From Nitrososphaera sp. (GTDB lineage Archaea; Thermoproteota; Nitrososphaeria; Nitrososphaerales; Nitrososphaeraceae), in contig JBDUUL010000024.1 of the NCBI GenBank assembly GCA_039938515.1, forward strand, positions 62,001-126,000: a DNA stretch of 64,000 bases. The letters are read 5' to 3'. The translations under genes were made by a program, and so were the position numbers. Shown in pieces: positions 43,529-51,405 of the stretch. Below the pieces are notes generated by a model, which worked only from the letters and a program-made list of their open reading frames with translations, was not told the DNA's origin and searched no databases. How positions within the stretch are numbered: the stretch's first letter is position 1; every line of letters starts with the position of its first letter.

Positions 43529-43545
43529 CTATTACGTTTAGAGCA

Positions 43546-43872
43546 ATGCAATTCAAGTCCAGGGTCTTCTTGATTTTTATCATTGGGCTTGTTGTGGTCT
43601 CCCTATTTGAAAGACCTGCTACGGCTCAAACTTCAAACTCCTCGGCTGCTCTTGTTAAAGAGTGTAATCAGGCGGGAATAAGCCTTGAAGACTGCTCTGA
43701 CCAAGCAATTTTGAAACTTCGCGGCGAGCCAGCAGCAGTCAGAGAAGAAAATGCCACGAAAATGACGTACTTTTGGAGCACGATTGCTGTTATCACTATA
43801 GCGGGAGGCGCTGGTGCAATTGTTTTCTTTGTCAAGTCCGGTGCAAAGAGACGGCACCTGAAAGCCCAGTAA
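43546..43872 (+). CDS. Small secreted protein with C-terminal TM anchor
   Basis: 108 residues. Signal (MQFKSRVFLIFIIGLVVVSL), a short extracellular part with two Cys (KECNQAGISLEDCSDQ) and a C-terminal TM helix (FWSTIAVITIAGGAGAIVFF) followed by KRRHLK. Unknown function. Confidence 0.65.
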   Translation: MQFKSRVFLIFIIGLVVVSLFERPATAQTSNSSAALVKECNQAGISLEDCSDQAILKLRGEPAAVREENATKMTYFWSTIAVITIAGGAGAIVFFVKSGAKRRHLKAQ

Positions 43873-44040
43873 AGAGGGCGACACTAAACATCAGTCGGCT
43901 GACCTTTGAAAATCGCACTGTTATATGGTATCGTCTTTTTCGTGAGAACTTGGACGAACGGTTTCATCGTTAATCACGCGCTGTCAGTATAATGCTCGAC
44001 AAAGACTCATGCAAAGAAAAAGGAGGGACCGGAGCGTGGC

Positions 44041-45711
44041 CTAGCTTATTACGACAAACGGGCAGTTGACCACGAACCCTGCTATCTGTGTCGTTAGCAT
44101 GCCGCTTGAAGCTGCCATGTTGATTTGATACGACATGGTCAGGAACTTGGCTTGTGATGCATCGTGCCATGTTACGGCGTTTATCCTCCACATCGGGCTG
44201 TACAGTGCGTCGCCCACGTTGCTACTTGCTATGCTTGCCTGGTACCCCATCGGACCGGTGCCTATTATGCCGTTTGTAAACACATAGAGGTCGGAGGCTG
44301 CTGCAGTAAGCGTCACCGCGGCGGTCTTGTTTACGTAAACCACTCCCAGCGCCTTTGCGACATCGGGGTTTGACGCGTCAGTAGCGATGTAGTATATTGT
44401 CTCGCCGTCAGGCGCAAACCCCCTGTGCGCGACAAATGTGACTGCCTTGTTGTCAGGGCTTATGGAAAGCACCTGTCCGGGGCCATAAGGAGAGGTATCT
44501 GTAAGCGTGGTGTTTGCCCTTTGCATCAGCGAGCCGTTATCCCACTTTATCACCGGGCAGTTGACGACATTGGTTGTAGGCGTCAAGGTCACGAGTCCCT
44601 GCGAAGCTGCGGCGCCTATGGCCTGCTCCGACTTGAGCTCCGTCGGCGAGGTGCCATTCTTCCATTCCACGAGCACAAGCCTCCAGAGCGGGCTGTAGTT
44701 CGGATCGCCGGGCTGCGAGTCGGCAACGTTTGGCTGGAATCCTAGTGGGCCGGAGCCCTGAACGCCGTTCTTGAACGCATAGATGTTAGAAAGAGCAGAT
44801 GATGGAGTCCTTGCAAGCGAAGGCGCGTAAGCGACTCTGGCGCCAGTCCAGTTCGTCATTAGCGACGCAAGACCCTTGTCTGATGCCTCGGTTGAAATGT
44901 AGAATATCTCATGTCCGTTCTCATACCCGCGCGTCAGTGGAATCTTGACTGGAAGGTTTGTAGCTGTAAGGTTCTGGTGCACGCCTGACATCATGGTCAT
45001 ATTGTGCATCATCGAACCACCCATCATGCCGTTGCCCATCATCATGCTCCCGGGCTGCGACTTCATCATCGCGCCGTAGCTGCCTGCAACGGGCGAGAGG
45101 AGGCCGAATATTGGGCCAGTGCCAAAGTGGCTGTTTACCTTATCAGGCCCTATCCATAACGCGAATACCTTCAGGTTGAAAACCTTGATGGTGATGGGGA
45201 CGTTGTCGACCGGGCCTCCGGGCATTGTTACAGTTGCAGTGCCATTCAAGACGCGTGTCGCGCCGTTATTCTGCGCCCCGATCCCGGTCGGCTGGAAATT
45301 ATAGATATTATGTATGTGCAAAGCAGTGCCATCCGGCTTGACCATCGCAAAGCGAGCAATGAAATGCGCTGACTTTAACTCCGTCATATTTGTGCTGGCG
45401 TTGTGGCCAAGATCCACGCGGAGAACCCAGATGCCAGACTCTATCCATGCCGGGGCACCTGACGAGTCTTGCTGCACGCTGGAAATCTGTCCCTTTATGA
45501 CGTGGTAGCCAGTCATTCCCTGGTCAGACATCATGTTCTGTTCATTTTGCATCGTCATGCCGGAGTGTGACGAGCCGTCATTTGACATCATTTCTGCCTG
45601 AGCAGCCGTTGCAAAGCCGGCCAAGACAAGAAGGCCGGCAAGAAGGACTGCAGCTGATGCAAGACTAATTGCAGCGCGTTTTCTTGAGGTATCGGATACA
45701 TCCTCTGACAT
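44041..45711 (-). CDS. Secreted Met-rich protein with duplicated beta domain (DUF7482-like)
   Basis: 556 residues. Signal helix (about 12-38), a Met/His/Ser stretch (EMMSNDGSSHSGMTMQNEQN), a first domain, a second Met-rich segment (SMMMGNGMMGGSMMHNMTMM), then two copies of one domain (about 285-410 and 425-556; FYISTEASDKGLASLM vs YYIATDASNPDVAKAL; NVVNCPVI vs FVVNCPFV). Met-rich clusters in exported proteins commonly bind Cu(I), which would suit the copper-rich physiology of ammonia oxidisers; this is inference. Domain name is from memory. Confidence 0.75.
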   Translation of the reverse strand: MSEDVSDTSRKRAAISLASAAVLLAGLLVLAGFATAAQAEMMSNDGSSHSGMTMQNEQNMMSDQGMTGYHVIKGQISSVQQDSSGAPAWIESGIWVLRVDLGHNASTNMTELKSAHFIARFAMVKPDGTALHIHNIYNFQPTGIGAQNNGATRVLNGTATVTMPGGPVDNVPITIKVFNLKVFALWIGPDKVNSHFGTGPIFGLLSPVAGSYGAMMKSQPGSMMMGNGMMGGSMMHNMTMMSGVHQNLTATNLPVKIPLTRGYENGHEIFYISTEASDKGLASLMTNWTGARVAYAPSLARTPSSALSNIYAFKNGVQGSGPLGFQPNVADSQPGDPNYSPLWRLVLVEWKNGTSPTELKSEQAIGAAASQGLVTLTPTTNVVNCPVIKWDNGSLMQRANTTLTDTSPYGPGQVLSISPDNKAVTFVAHRGFAPDGETIYYIATDASNPDVAKALGVVYVNKTAAVTLTAAASDLYVFTNGIIGTGPMGYQASIASSNVGDALYSPMWRINAVTWHDASQAKFLTMSYQINMAASSGMLTTQIAGFVVNCPFVVIS

Positions 45712-45894
45712 ATGTCGACGGGTTCTATTCTTGTGTTAAAAGGTTATTTCCAGATCTATTCCAATTCGGTGCTCCACAGCGCTTGATTTTTGGGTTTGAG
45801 GAACTAAGTATTGCGTTTCTTATGGCTGGGATTTACTTGTGATACTGACTCGCAGACTTCAAGGCTTCAGAGAGACAGCATACCTGGACACTTT
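45712..45894. other. Spacer upstream of the Met-rich protein
   Basis: Contains TATA-like TTAAAAGG before the minus-strand gene; nothing else seen. Confidence 0.4.
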
Positions 45895-46122
45895 TTAGCA
45901 TTCATCTCGGGCATCAATAAAACTAGCAAGGTCGGTGCCTCCAGCACCACCTTCTGGATACTTAAGAAATTTTAAGCCTTCTTGTCCTGCCGTGTCTGGC
46001 AGCAGTCCGTCGTGGCATCCGTTGAAAACGAAAAATTTCAGCCACGTCCGCGTAGACGCGTGGCACGGTGCGGATAGAACTGGCAATAGGCCTTTTTTAA
46101 ACTGCGACCAGATTCTGCTCAA
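45895..46122 (-). CDS. Possible small protein, unknown
   Basis: A 75-codon frame from TTG. The later part (KFFVFNGCHDGLLPDTAGQE, then GLKFLKYPEGGAGGTDLASF) is clearly protein-like, with three Cys/His. The start overlaps the end of the DUF1059 gene by 26 bp. It could be a real downstream partner or a remnant of a larger gene. Confidence 0.35.
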   Translation of the reverse strand: MSRIWSQFKKGLLPVLSAPCHASTRTWLKFFVFNGCHDGLLPDTAGQEGLKFLKYPEGGAGGTDLASFIDARDEC

Positions 46123-46300
46123 TCATGGTGTGAACCTGCGATACTGGAATAGTTGGTTCACCGGGATGTTTTTCCTTCATGTGAGCTGCTATCGTTGATT
46201 CATTCATCATGGTCTTCAGCTGAGACACTGCCTGTTCTCGCGTTGGGCTGTCTACTTTCATCGAGTCTCCACATGAACATGTCATCTGAAAAGATGTCAT
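46097..46300 (-). CDS. DUF1059 small protein
   Basis: 67 residues from ATG 46300: MTSFQMTCSCGDSMKVDS, then IAAHMKEKHPGEPTIP. Small proteins of this type (C-x-C...H..EKH) form the DUF1059 family and probably bind a metal through Cys/His. A TATA-like GATAAGGTTAAAGG is 30-40 bp upstream; the longer frame to 46501 is rejected because the box would lie inside it. Confidence 0.75.
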   Translation of the reverse strand: MTSFQMTCSCGDSMKVDSPTREQAVSQLKTMMNESTIAAHMKEKHPGEPTIPVSQVHTMIEQNLVAV

Positions 46301-46517
46301 ATGCCTCAAACATGTTCTCGTGCCTTTAACCTTATCGAAATTTCGTACGCTGCTGAAAGACCAAAACGCGCCTGCCAAGAGCTGGTGGAACACCAACTGC
46401 GGGCATCGATATCGTTCTGGCACTAGGATCTTTCCTTCCGATCGTACACTTGGGTTGTAGATAACCTGTACTTGAGGCATCGCAAGAATCAGGTGATACA
46501 ACTCTGCCTAATTAGGA

Positions 46518-46605
46518 ATGAAAGCAGAGATACAAGCGGGCAGATGGAATGTCCATGTGTCAGGAAATCACCATTGCAAAAATACACGCTCAAACTCTTG
46601 CAGAC
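46518..46605 (+). pseudogene. Second decayed copy of the 30460 sequence
   Basis: Reads KAEIQAGRWNVHVSGNHHCK then NTRSNSC, matching WFVDVSGNNYCLDSRSN at 30505. DNA around 46553 (ATGTGTCAGGAAAT) is nearly identical to 30509. The frame later runs antisense into the two-TM gene, so only this part is homologous. Confidence 0.4.
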
Positions 46606-46859
46606 TTTTGCCTGGGAAAAATAGCGCGCAAGTAATAGTAGCTTATACCAACTACAGTACTTGCCGCCATCATTACAAATCCCCCGATCATGTATGCATC
46701 AGGAGCATAGACAAGCAATGGACAGCTTGAACCTGGTCCACAATTTGCCCTGTCAAACCTTGCAACTTCTGAAGCTTGGCGGGTATAATCAAATGCAACT
46801 ATCAATAAGCCTAGTGCAAACGTGACGAGTGCTAGAATCTCAATTTGGCTGAACGTCAT
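46590..46859 (-). CDS. Small two-TM membrane protein
   Basis: 89 residues from the ATG giving MTFSQIEILAL. Two TM helices (about 5-26 and 58-78) joined by a loop with Cys-Gly-Pro (ANCGPGSSCPLL, possible disulfide), and a basic end (FPRQKSARV). Unknown. Confidence 0.6.
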   Translation of the reverse strand: MTFSQIEILALVTFALGLLIVAFDYTRQASEVARFDRANCGPGSSCPLLVYAPDAYMIGGFVMMAASTVVGISYYYLRAIFPRQKSARV

Positions 46860-47156
46860 CTGGTATAGGACCAAAAGACTATTTCTACCACCTAGGCGCG
46901 TTAGTAATGCATGCTAGCTTGCCCCATATCTTGACAATGACGCTATGACTGATACGACTCACTATATCGGATAAAGGCCGCTAGCAGTATTCGATTCAAC
47001 TATTGACTGATTTCTTGATTTTCCTAGCTCCTTGTGTGGAGCCACATAGAACTTGGCTGTCCCTAACGAGCTACTAAACAGTGCCAAACACTTGCTGGGG
47101 CTGAAACCTCAGACTCGAAATAGAGAAGTTAGCCCTAGGTCTTGCGGTTAGCACGA
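46860..47156. other. Intergenic region with a T7-promoter-like 15-mer
   Basis: No gene seen. At 46952-46966 the sequence ATACGACTCACTATA is identical to the core of the phage T7 promoter; the flanks (TG before, TCGG after) are not. Probably coincidence. Confidence 0.4.
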
Positions 47157-47166
47157 GTTAATATAC
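47157..47166 (+). promoter_or_regulatory. TATA box upstream of minicistron
   Basis: GTTAATATAC; a start about 25 bp downstream falls at the ATG 47188, predicting a leaderless mRNA beginning with the minicistron. Confidence 0.5.
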
Positions 47167-47187
47167 TACTGCCGCACTGGGATCGTC

Positions 47188-47247
47188 ATGGAAACCAAAC
47201 GAATTGTTGAGAAACTCGCTGGCGAAGATGCCAGGAGGGTCAGCTGA
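47188..47247 (+). CDS. 19-codon minicistron overlapping the next gene
   Basis: METKRIVEKLAGEDARRVS then TGA, whose last base is the A of the next ATG. A GGAGG Shine-Dalgarno for the next gene lies inside it. It could be a leader that couples translation from a leaderless start to an internal SD-driven start. Confidence 0.4.
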   Translation: METKRIVEKLAGEDARRVS

Positions 47248-47855
47248 TGCAAACAAGCGCCGCTGCGTCGTCAAGTGAATACGAAGTCCGCCGCACGCCG
47301 TTCACACGCCTGATACTTGACTTCCAGGGCCGGAATCTGGCATCAGACGAGATAGAGTCTGATTACCGCAATACCATCAATTACCCGAACAACTATTTTG
47401 TCGCACCGGCTAGCTGGCGGGAGTCATTCTATACGCTGTCAAGGCGGAGCATGCTGCAGGTAAGCCGGGGCATCGAAAACATTGCAAGAGTGCGGCCCCC
47501 GTTTAACAAGTTTGTATATCTCGCCCTGTTCCAGAAGCCGTCTAACTTCCAGGCTGTAAGGAAGCAGTATGAGACGATTGCGCCACTCACAAAGGGCACC
47601 TACATTATCGGCCCGGCTGGCACTGGAGCGGGGTCAAGACCCACAAACGCTTTCATTGTGAATGACACCGGCAGCAACCTTGAGCATAACTGGCTTGTGA
47701 TAGCGCTTGCCGAAGATGAAGCGTGCGGGCTCGTGGCCGAGGAATTTGAACCAGGCAATTACAGGGGATTCTTTACTACCAACAAAAGACTGGTTGTTAG
47801 GTCGGTCCAGATCCTTCAGGCGCTCATGCCGGCGTTGGGCCCTTTTTCGACATGA
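47247..47855 (+). CDS. Protein with DICT-like sensory domain
   Basis: 202 residues. ESFYTLSRRSMLQVSRGIEN, then FNAFIVNDTG-type strand, LVIALAEDEACGLVAEEFEP and RGFFTTNKRLVVRSVQILQA resemble the C-terminal part of DICT sensory domains. Soluble, no output domain. Start supported by GGAGGG 7-10 bp upstream. Assignment is tentative. Confidence 0.6.
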   Translation: MQTSAAASSSEYEVRRTPFTRLILDFQGRNLASDEIESDYRNTINYPNNYFVAPASWRESFYTLSRRSMLQVSRGIENIARVRPPFNKFVYLALFQKPSNFQAVRKQYETIAPLTKGTYIIGPAGTGAGSRPTNAFIVNDTGSNLEHNWLVIALAEDEACGLVAEEFEPGNYRGFFTTNKRLVVRSVQILQALMPALGPFST

Positions 47856-47937
47856 AATTGGGTTCTGGCGGACAATCCGCAGTGCAAGTGCCACTCTTCA
47901 TGACCTCATTTAATGCTGGCCAAAGGAGGCACCGGTC

Positions 47938-49170
47938 TTGAAAAAAGTCCTGGTACTGGGCGGAGGATATGCTGGACTTTTTGCTGCATCTAACCTGAGC
48001 AGCAACAATAACGTTGAGGTCACGCTTGTTAACGATGGAAAACAGCACCAGCTTCTCCAGAAGTTACATAGAGTTGCGTCCGGCGAGCTTGGCTCCTCGG
48101 ACGTTTGTCTGGATATAAAGGGAACCCTGGGAGGCGGCGTGGAGTTTGTCGATGGCAGGGCAACTGGCGTTGACCTTGGGTCAAAGCAGGTGCAGGTCAA
48201 ATTGAATGGAATGGACAGCCACCAGCAAATGCAGTATGATTACCTGGTGATAGCACTTGGTGCTACAAACGAGTATTATGGTATCAAAGGCGCGAGTGAA
48301 AACTCGTGTTCGATGAGGTCAGTTAGGGAAGGCATGGAGCTTGATAGGAAAATTAATGCGCTAGAGCACGGGTCGACCGTGTGCATTGCCGGCGGAGGCG
48401 CCACCGGAATCAGCCTGGCAGGGGCAATTTCTGATAGAATGCGCGACAGGGGCAATAGCATCAAGGTGATTGAGGCCAAGAATGAAATTCTTCCGGGATG
48501 GGAGCCGGTGATAGTAAGAATGGCAAAAGAAAGGCTTGAAAACAAGGGAGTCGGCATACTGACAGGAAATGCGATAAAGGAAATCGGCAGGTGGACCATA
48601 ACCCTTCAATCCGGAGCCGAAGTGAAAACGGACCTCACCGTCTGGACAGCGGGCGTCAGGGCCCGTGACCTGGATGTTTATCCAGCGGTGAGAAGGACGC
48701 CGTCGGGGCGCATTCTTGTGGACAGGTTCTCAAGGGTTCTGGATTTGCAAAGCGGGCTCCCAGAACAGTCCGCCTTTGCAATCGGCGATATCAGCGCGTT
48801 TCCATTGGATTACACCGGAAGGTTATCGCCGCAGCTGGCCCAGTTCGCCGTAAGGCAGGCGAGGAACGTTGCCAAGAACATTTTGCGGCAAGTCGACGGT
48901 CTTCCGATGACAGAACTAGAATATGTGCAAAAAGGAGAGCTGCTGTCATTTGGGACCGACTGCGTAGGCACTCTAAACGGCTTTCCGGTCTCTGGCTGCC
49001 TGTGTGAAAAAACTGAGGATTTCATTATTGACAACTATCTGAGGGCTCTGTCTAACAAAGGCGAGGGTATTGAGGGCATGGTATATGACGGAAATTCGAT
49101 GGGCTCGCAAGTGGCTCTGTCATTTAACTTTCTAAATTACATTTGGAGGAGCGCAATGATTCCGTCTTGA
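47938..49170 (+). CDS. NDH-2-like FAD-dependent NAD(P)H dehydrogenase
   Basis: 410 residues from TTG 47938. FAD loop VLGGGYAGLFAA, second Rossmann VCIAGGGATGISLA, and the FAD-contacting FAIGDISAFP. Oxidises NADH or another donor and reduces quinone or sulfide-related acceptors; sulfide:quinone reductase-like Cys pairs are not evident (Cys in VSGCLCEK near the C-terminus). A short amphipathic C-terminus may bind the membrane. Confidence 0.85.
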   Translation: MKKVLVLGGGYAGLFAASNLSSNNNVEVTLVNDGKQHQLLQKLHRVASGELGSSDVCLDIKGTLGGGVEFVDGRATGVDLGSKQVQVKLNGMDSHQQMQYDYLVIALGATNEYYGIKGASENSCSMRSVREGMELDRKINALEHGSTVCIAGGGATGISLAGAISDRMRDRGNSIKVIEAKNEILPGWEPVIVRMAKERLENKGVGILTGNAIKEIGRWTITLQSGAEVKTDLTVWTAGVRARDLDVYPAVRRTPSGRILVDRFSRVLDLQSGLPEQSAFAIGDISAFPLDYTGRLSPQLAQFAVRQARNVAKNILRQVDGLPMTELEYVQKGELLSFGTDCVGTLNGFPVSGCLCEKTEDFIIDNYLRALSNKGEGIEGMVYDGNSMGSQVALSFNFLNYIWRSAMIPS

Positions 49171-49215
49171 TGCGCTTCCGGAAATGCTCTGAGGACTCGA
49201 GTTTAGCTCTTGAAA

Positions 49216-49515
49216 TATGGTCAATGAGCGGTTCAATAGATTCATTGAAAGGAACGCGCAACCAATGTTGTGTGGGCATGGTCGCCTAATGCCGGCAGCA
49301 TTCTACAAGATTCTTGGAATAATTGGAAGAATTACTACCTCGGAGATGCATATGCAGGCGGGGTTGGCATAGACGGATACAATAAGCAAATTTCTCCACA
49401 GGGAATGACATCAAGCATCTTACAGAACGTCTACAATGAATGCAACGCGATCAAACCAATGATCATAGCCCAACAGAAAGGTACTACCACCATCTGGTCC
49501 TTATTTGGTTATGCA
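49216..49515 (+). pseudogene. Truncated, frameshifted GH26 paralogue
   Basis: From 49255 the frame reads ATNVVWAWSPNAGS, DSWNNWKNYYLGDAYAGGVG, IDGYNKQISPQ, MTSSILQNVYNE and KPMIIAQQKG, aligning with residues 299-373 of the enzyme at 30634. A frameshift near 49255-49262 links it to FNRFIERN just upstream. The nucleophile Glu is replaced (IAQQKG for IAETGT). N-terminus and LysM modules are missing. The remnant ends where the HTH module gene begins. Confidence 0.75.
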
Positions 49516-50604
49516 TGCGGTTTTCGAATGCAGGCTAGTCTTAAGTACCTGCTTCAAACAGTCAAGCAAGTAGTCTGCAAACATATATCGCGCCCATGAG
49601 GCATCTTGTTTATTCTCTTGAGATATCGAATCAAGAGGCTTGCTTAGCTGAGAGTGCTCCACGAGCTCCTTGACGTATGGATTGCCAAAAAACTCGTGCA
49701 ATCCTTCTAGCAACTGGCTTTCAATTTCAGAATTGCCAAGTAATTCTTTGATCCTATTCTGAAATTCTTGGTCTTGGAGAGAACTCAAGTGCTTCATTCC
49801 CTCTAAACTGATTTTTGCTTCTTCCGATTGTTTGTGTGCTTCAGCTGCTGCCTGGTTTGCTTCTCTCTCGGCGGATCTCTTCAAGTGTATCTGCTCTTCC
49901 AAGTCGTTCAGCTTTTTTTCTGCCTGAGATAATAGATCTTCTTGCTCATTGCAGTGCTTGGCAATTTGCTCTAATCTTGATTCTGCCAACGCAATTTCCT
50001 TCTGCTTTATCTCAAGAGTCTGGCTTGCTTCTTCTATTCTTCTGTTTGTAAAGTCTCCCAGTCTTCTGTTTTTCATGGCCTCTACACAAATAGACGGAGT
50101 CATTTTCTCCTTTTCCATCATTTCCTCCAGCTTGAATAACGCCTCAACTCGTTTGGGTTCTCGCTCGTACAGTTTGACCATCGCTTGCCTGCCTACGATA
50201 ATCAGATATTGTCTTTTGTAGTCTGCTAGCTCTGCTTCAGATAGATTCAGCTCCATTGCAACTTCTAGGTCATTCTTCATGCCTTCGCGGAATAGAGCAA
50301 ATGCCGTCGACCGCCTCTTCCTGGATTCATCATCTTCCTGCTGCCTGCCAGACTTCCTTTCTTTACCAGCGAGTTTGACTTCAATCCTCTGGTTAGATGT
50401 ATCTTCCCCATGTTTGTCGCCTTCTGCAATTGCAGCTGACGATACAGCCTGCTGAACTTTGTCCTCCTTTTTTATTCGGGATATTTCGTTATACACCTGT
50501 TGTACGCTTATGTCAAGAGCTTCTGCAGTCTCTTTGGGCTTTTTGCCTTGAGCACGCAGAGTTCTGATTTGCTCTCTCTTTGTTTGTGAGCATGAGCTTT
50601 TCAA
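49501..50604 (-). CDS. HTH plus coiled-coil DNA-binding protein, module 2
   Basis: 367 residues, paralogue of 38559. N-terminal HTH (about 8-48: TKREQIRTLRAQGKKPKETA, EALDISVQQVYNEISRIK), second HTH-like segment (about 108-140: DLEVAMELNLSEAELADYK), the shared block (EREPKRVEALFKLEEMMEKE, AMKNRRLGDFTNRR), long coiled coil (about 175-270) and helical C-terminus. Similarity is highest in the central block and lower in the first HTH, so the two proteins may recognise related but different sites. The last residues (SKTACITK) fall on sequence that overlaps the GH26 remnant, so the insertion may have given the protein a new tail. Confidence 0.75.
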   Translation of the reverse strand: MKSSCSQTKREQIRTLRAQGKKPKETAEALDISVQQVYNEISRIKKEDKVQQAVSSAAIAEGDKHGEDTSNQRIEVKLAGKERKSGRQQEDDESRKRRSTAFALFREGMKNDLEVAMELNLSEAELADYKRQYLIIVGRQAMVKLYEREPKRVEALFKLEEMMEKEKMTPSICVEAMKNRRLGDFTNRRIEEASQTLEIKQKEIALAESRLEQIAKHCNEQEDLLSQAEKKLNDLEEQIHLKRSAEREANQAAAEAHKQSEEAKISLEGMKHLSSLQDQEFQNRIKELLGNSEIESQLLEGLHEFFGNPYVKELVEHSQLSKPLDSISQENKQDASWARYMFADYLLDCLKQVLKTSLHSKTACITK

Positions 50605-50674
50605 TTTCTGTATCGCTCGGGGCGAAAATAAACGATACTAATATACTTTTAATAGACTACTATTAGCCAAGAGC

Positions 50675-50746
50675 CTAACAGCCATAGTCATAGTCAATGT
50701 TATTAGCTAATACTGTTAGGTCTGCTTTTAGAGTCTACACTGTTAG
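50675..50746. repeat. TGTTAG/CTAACA motif cluster B1, upstream of module 2 gene
   Basis: CTAACA (50675), TGTTAG (50714) and TGTTAG (50741), with related TTAGCTAA palindrome at 50703. About 70-140 bp before the gene start, the same position as cluster A1. Confidence 0.65.
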
Positions 50747-50777
50747 GTTGAGTGATTTTAGATTTCTAATATTGTCT

Positions 50778-50852
50778 GCTCAATAGCTATTGAGCACGAT
50801 GGGCAGGAACTATCTTAGCAATTAAGCTAAAGCCGCAAACATGTACATGTTT
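50778..50852. repeat. Two perfect palindromes in module 2
   Basis: GCTCAATAGCTATTGAGC (50778-50795, 18 bp) and AAACATGTACATGTTT (50837-50852, 16 bp), with TTAGC-AATTAA-GCTAA between them. Such perfect palindromes are typical of dimeric protein sites or replication structures. Confidence 0.65.
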
Positions 50853-50869
50853 GAAAGGCCCGCTAGGGC

Positions 50870-50903
50870 ATTGAAACTGCCATTTTGCAGTTTGCCAGCT
50901 AGC
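50870..50903. repeat. Element shared with module 1 (hairpin AAACTGC/GCAGTTT)
   Basis: ATTGAAACTGCCATTTTGCA and following, aligned with 39921-39954. Perfect 7-bp arms 50874-50880 and 50887-50893 around CATTTT. Confidence 0.55.
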
Positions 50904-51360
50904 CACTGGGGAATAACTGTGGCAGACGGTCTGCTGCACAATATCCATTCCAGAATGCACACCTGTTATGGAGCCCTTGCCTGCAGGATGGTATGCTAGT
51001 CCTATAGGGATGGCAAGAATAGACTGTGCTTGTACTGAGCGTGAATTTGGGCTCAAAGGGAGGCACATTCACCTGTCAACTGGGGGATAAGTATGCCATA
51101 GTTAGCCGCTATTTTGGCCTCGATTCAGTATGTGCAACAACAATCGCAGGTAACTAGGCAGCTGCATATAGAAAGCTGGATCCGCAATTGCGACCGGTCA
51201 AAGTTACAAGAATGGGGGCAAAATTAGAGGCATAATTACGAAAGTGGAGCCCGTTGCATTTCAGGATACGAAGTGCGAAAATAAATATTATATCTACGAC
51301 TTTAATCCTTGTCTATGTCCGATACTAATGTTATTTGTGAGTACTTGGCAGCCTACTAAA

Positions 51361-51405
51361 CTAACATGATCTAACATTTTAGATTTTGCTAACTCGGATT
51401 GTTAG
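51361..51405. repeat. TGTTAG/CTAACA motif cluster B2 of module 2
   Basis: CTAACA at 51361 and 51371, CTAAC at 51389, TGTTAG at 51400: four sites in 45 bp. Aligns with part of cluster A2 in sequence and order. Confidence 0.7.

Noticed and set aside
43381-43545. Longer N-terminus of the small secreted protein
   Set aside because: Hydrophilic sequence before a clear signal peptide, and a TATA box lies just upstream of 43546.
45960-46080. Possible tRNA-like fold from inverted repeats near 46040
   Set aside because: No anticodon stem, T-loop GGTTCRA or acceptor pairing found.
46301-46501. Longer DUF1059 protein
   Set aside because: The extension contains the likely promoter and is not similar to the family; the family is about 60-70 residues.
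46600-46730. Plus-strand reading frame over the two-TM gene
   Set aside because: Only its first part resembles the 30460 remnant; the rest is antisense to a better gene.
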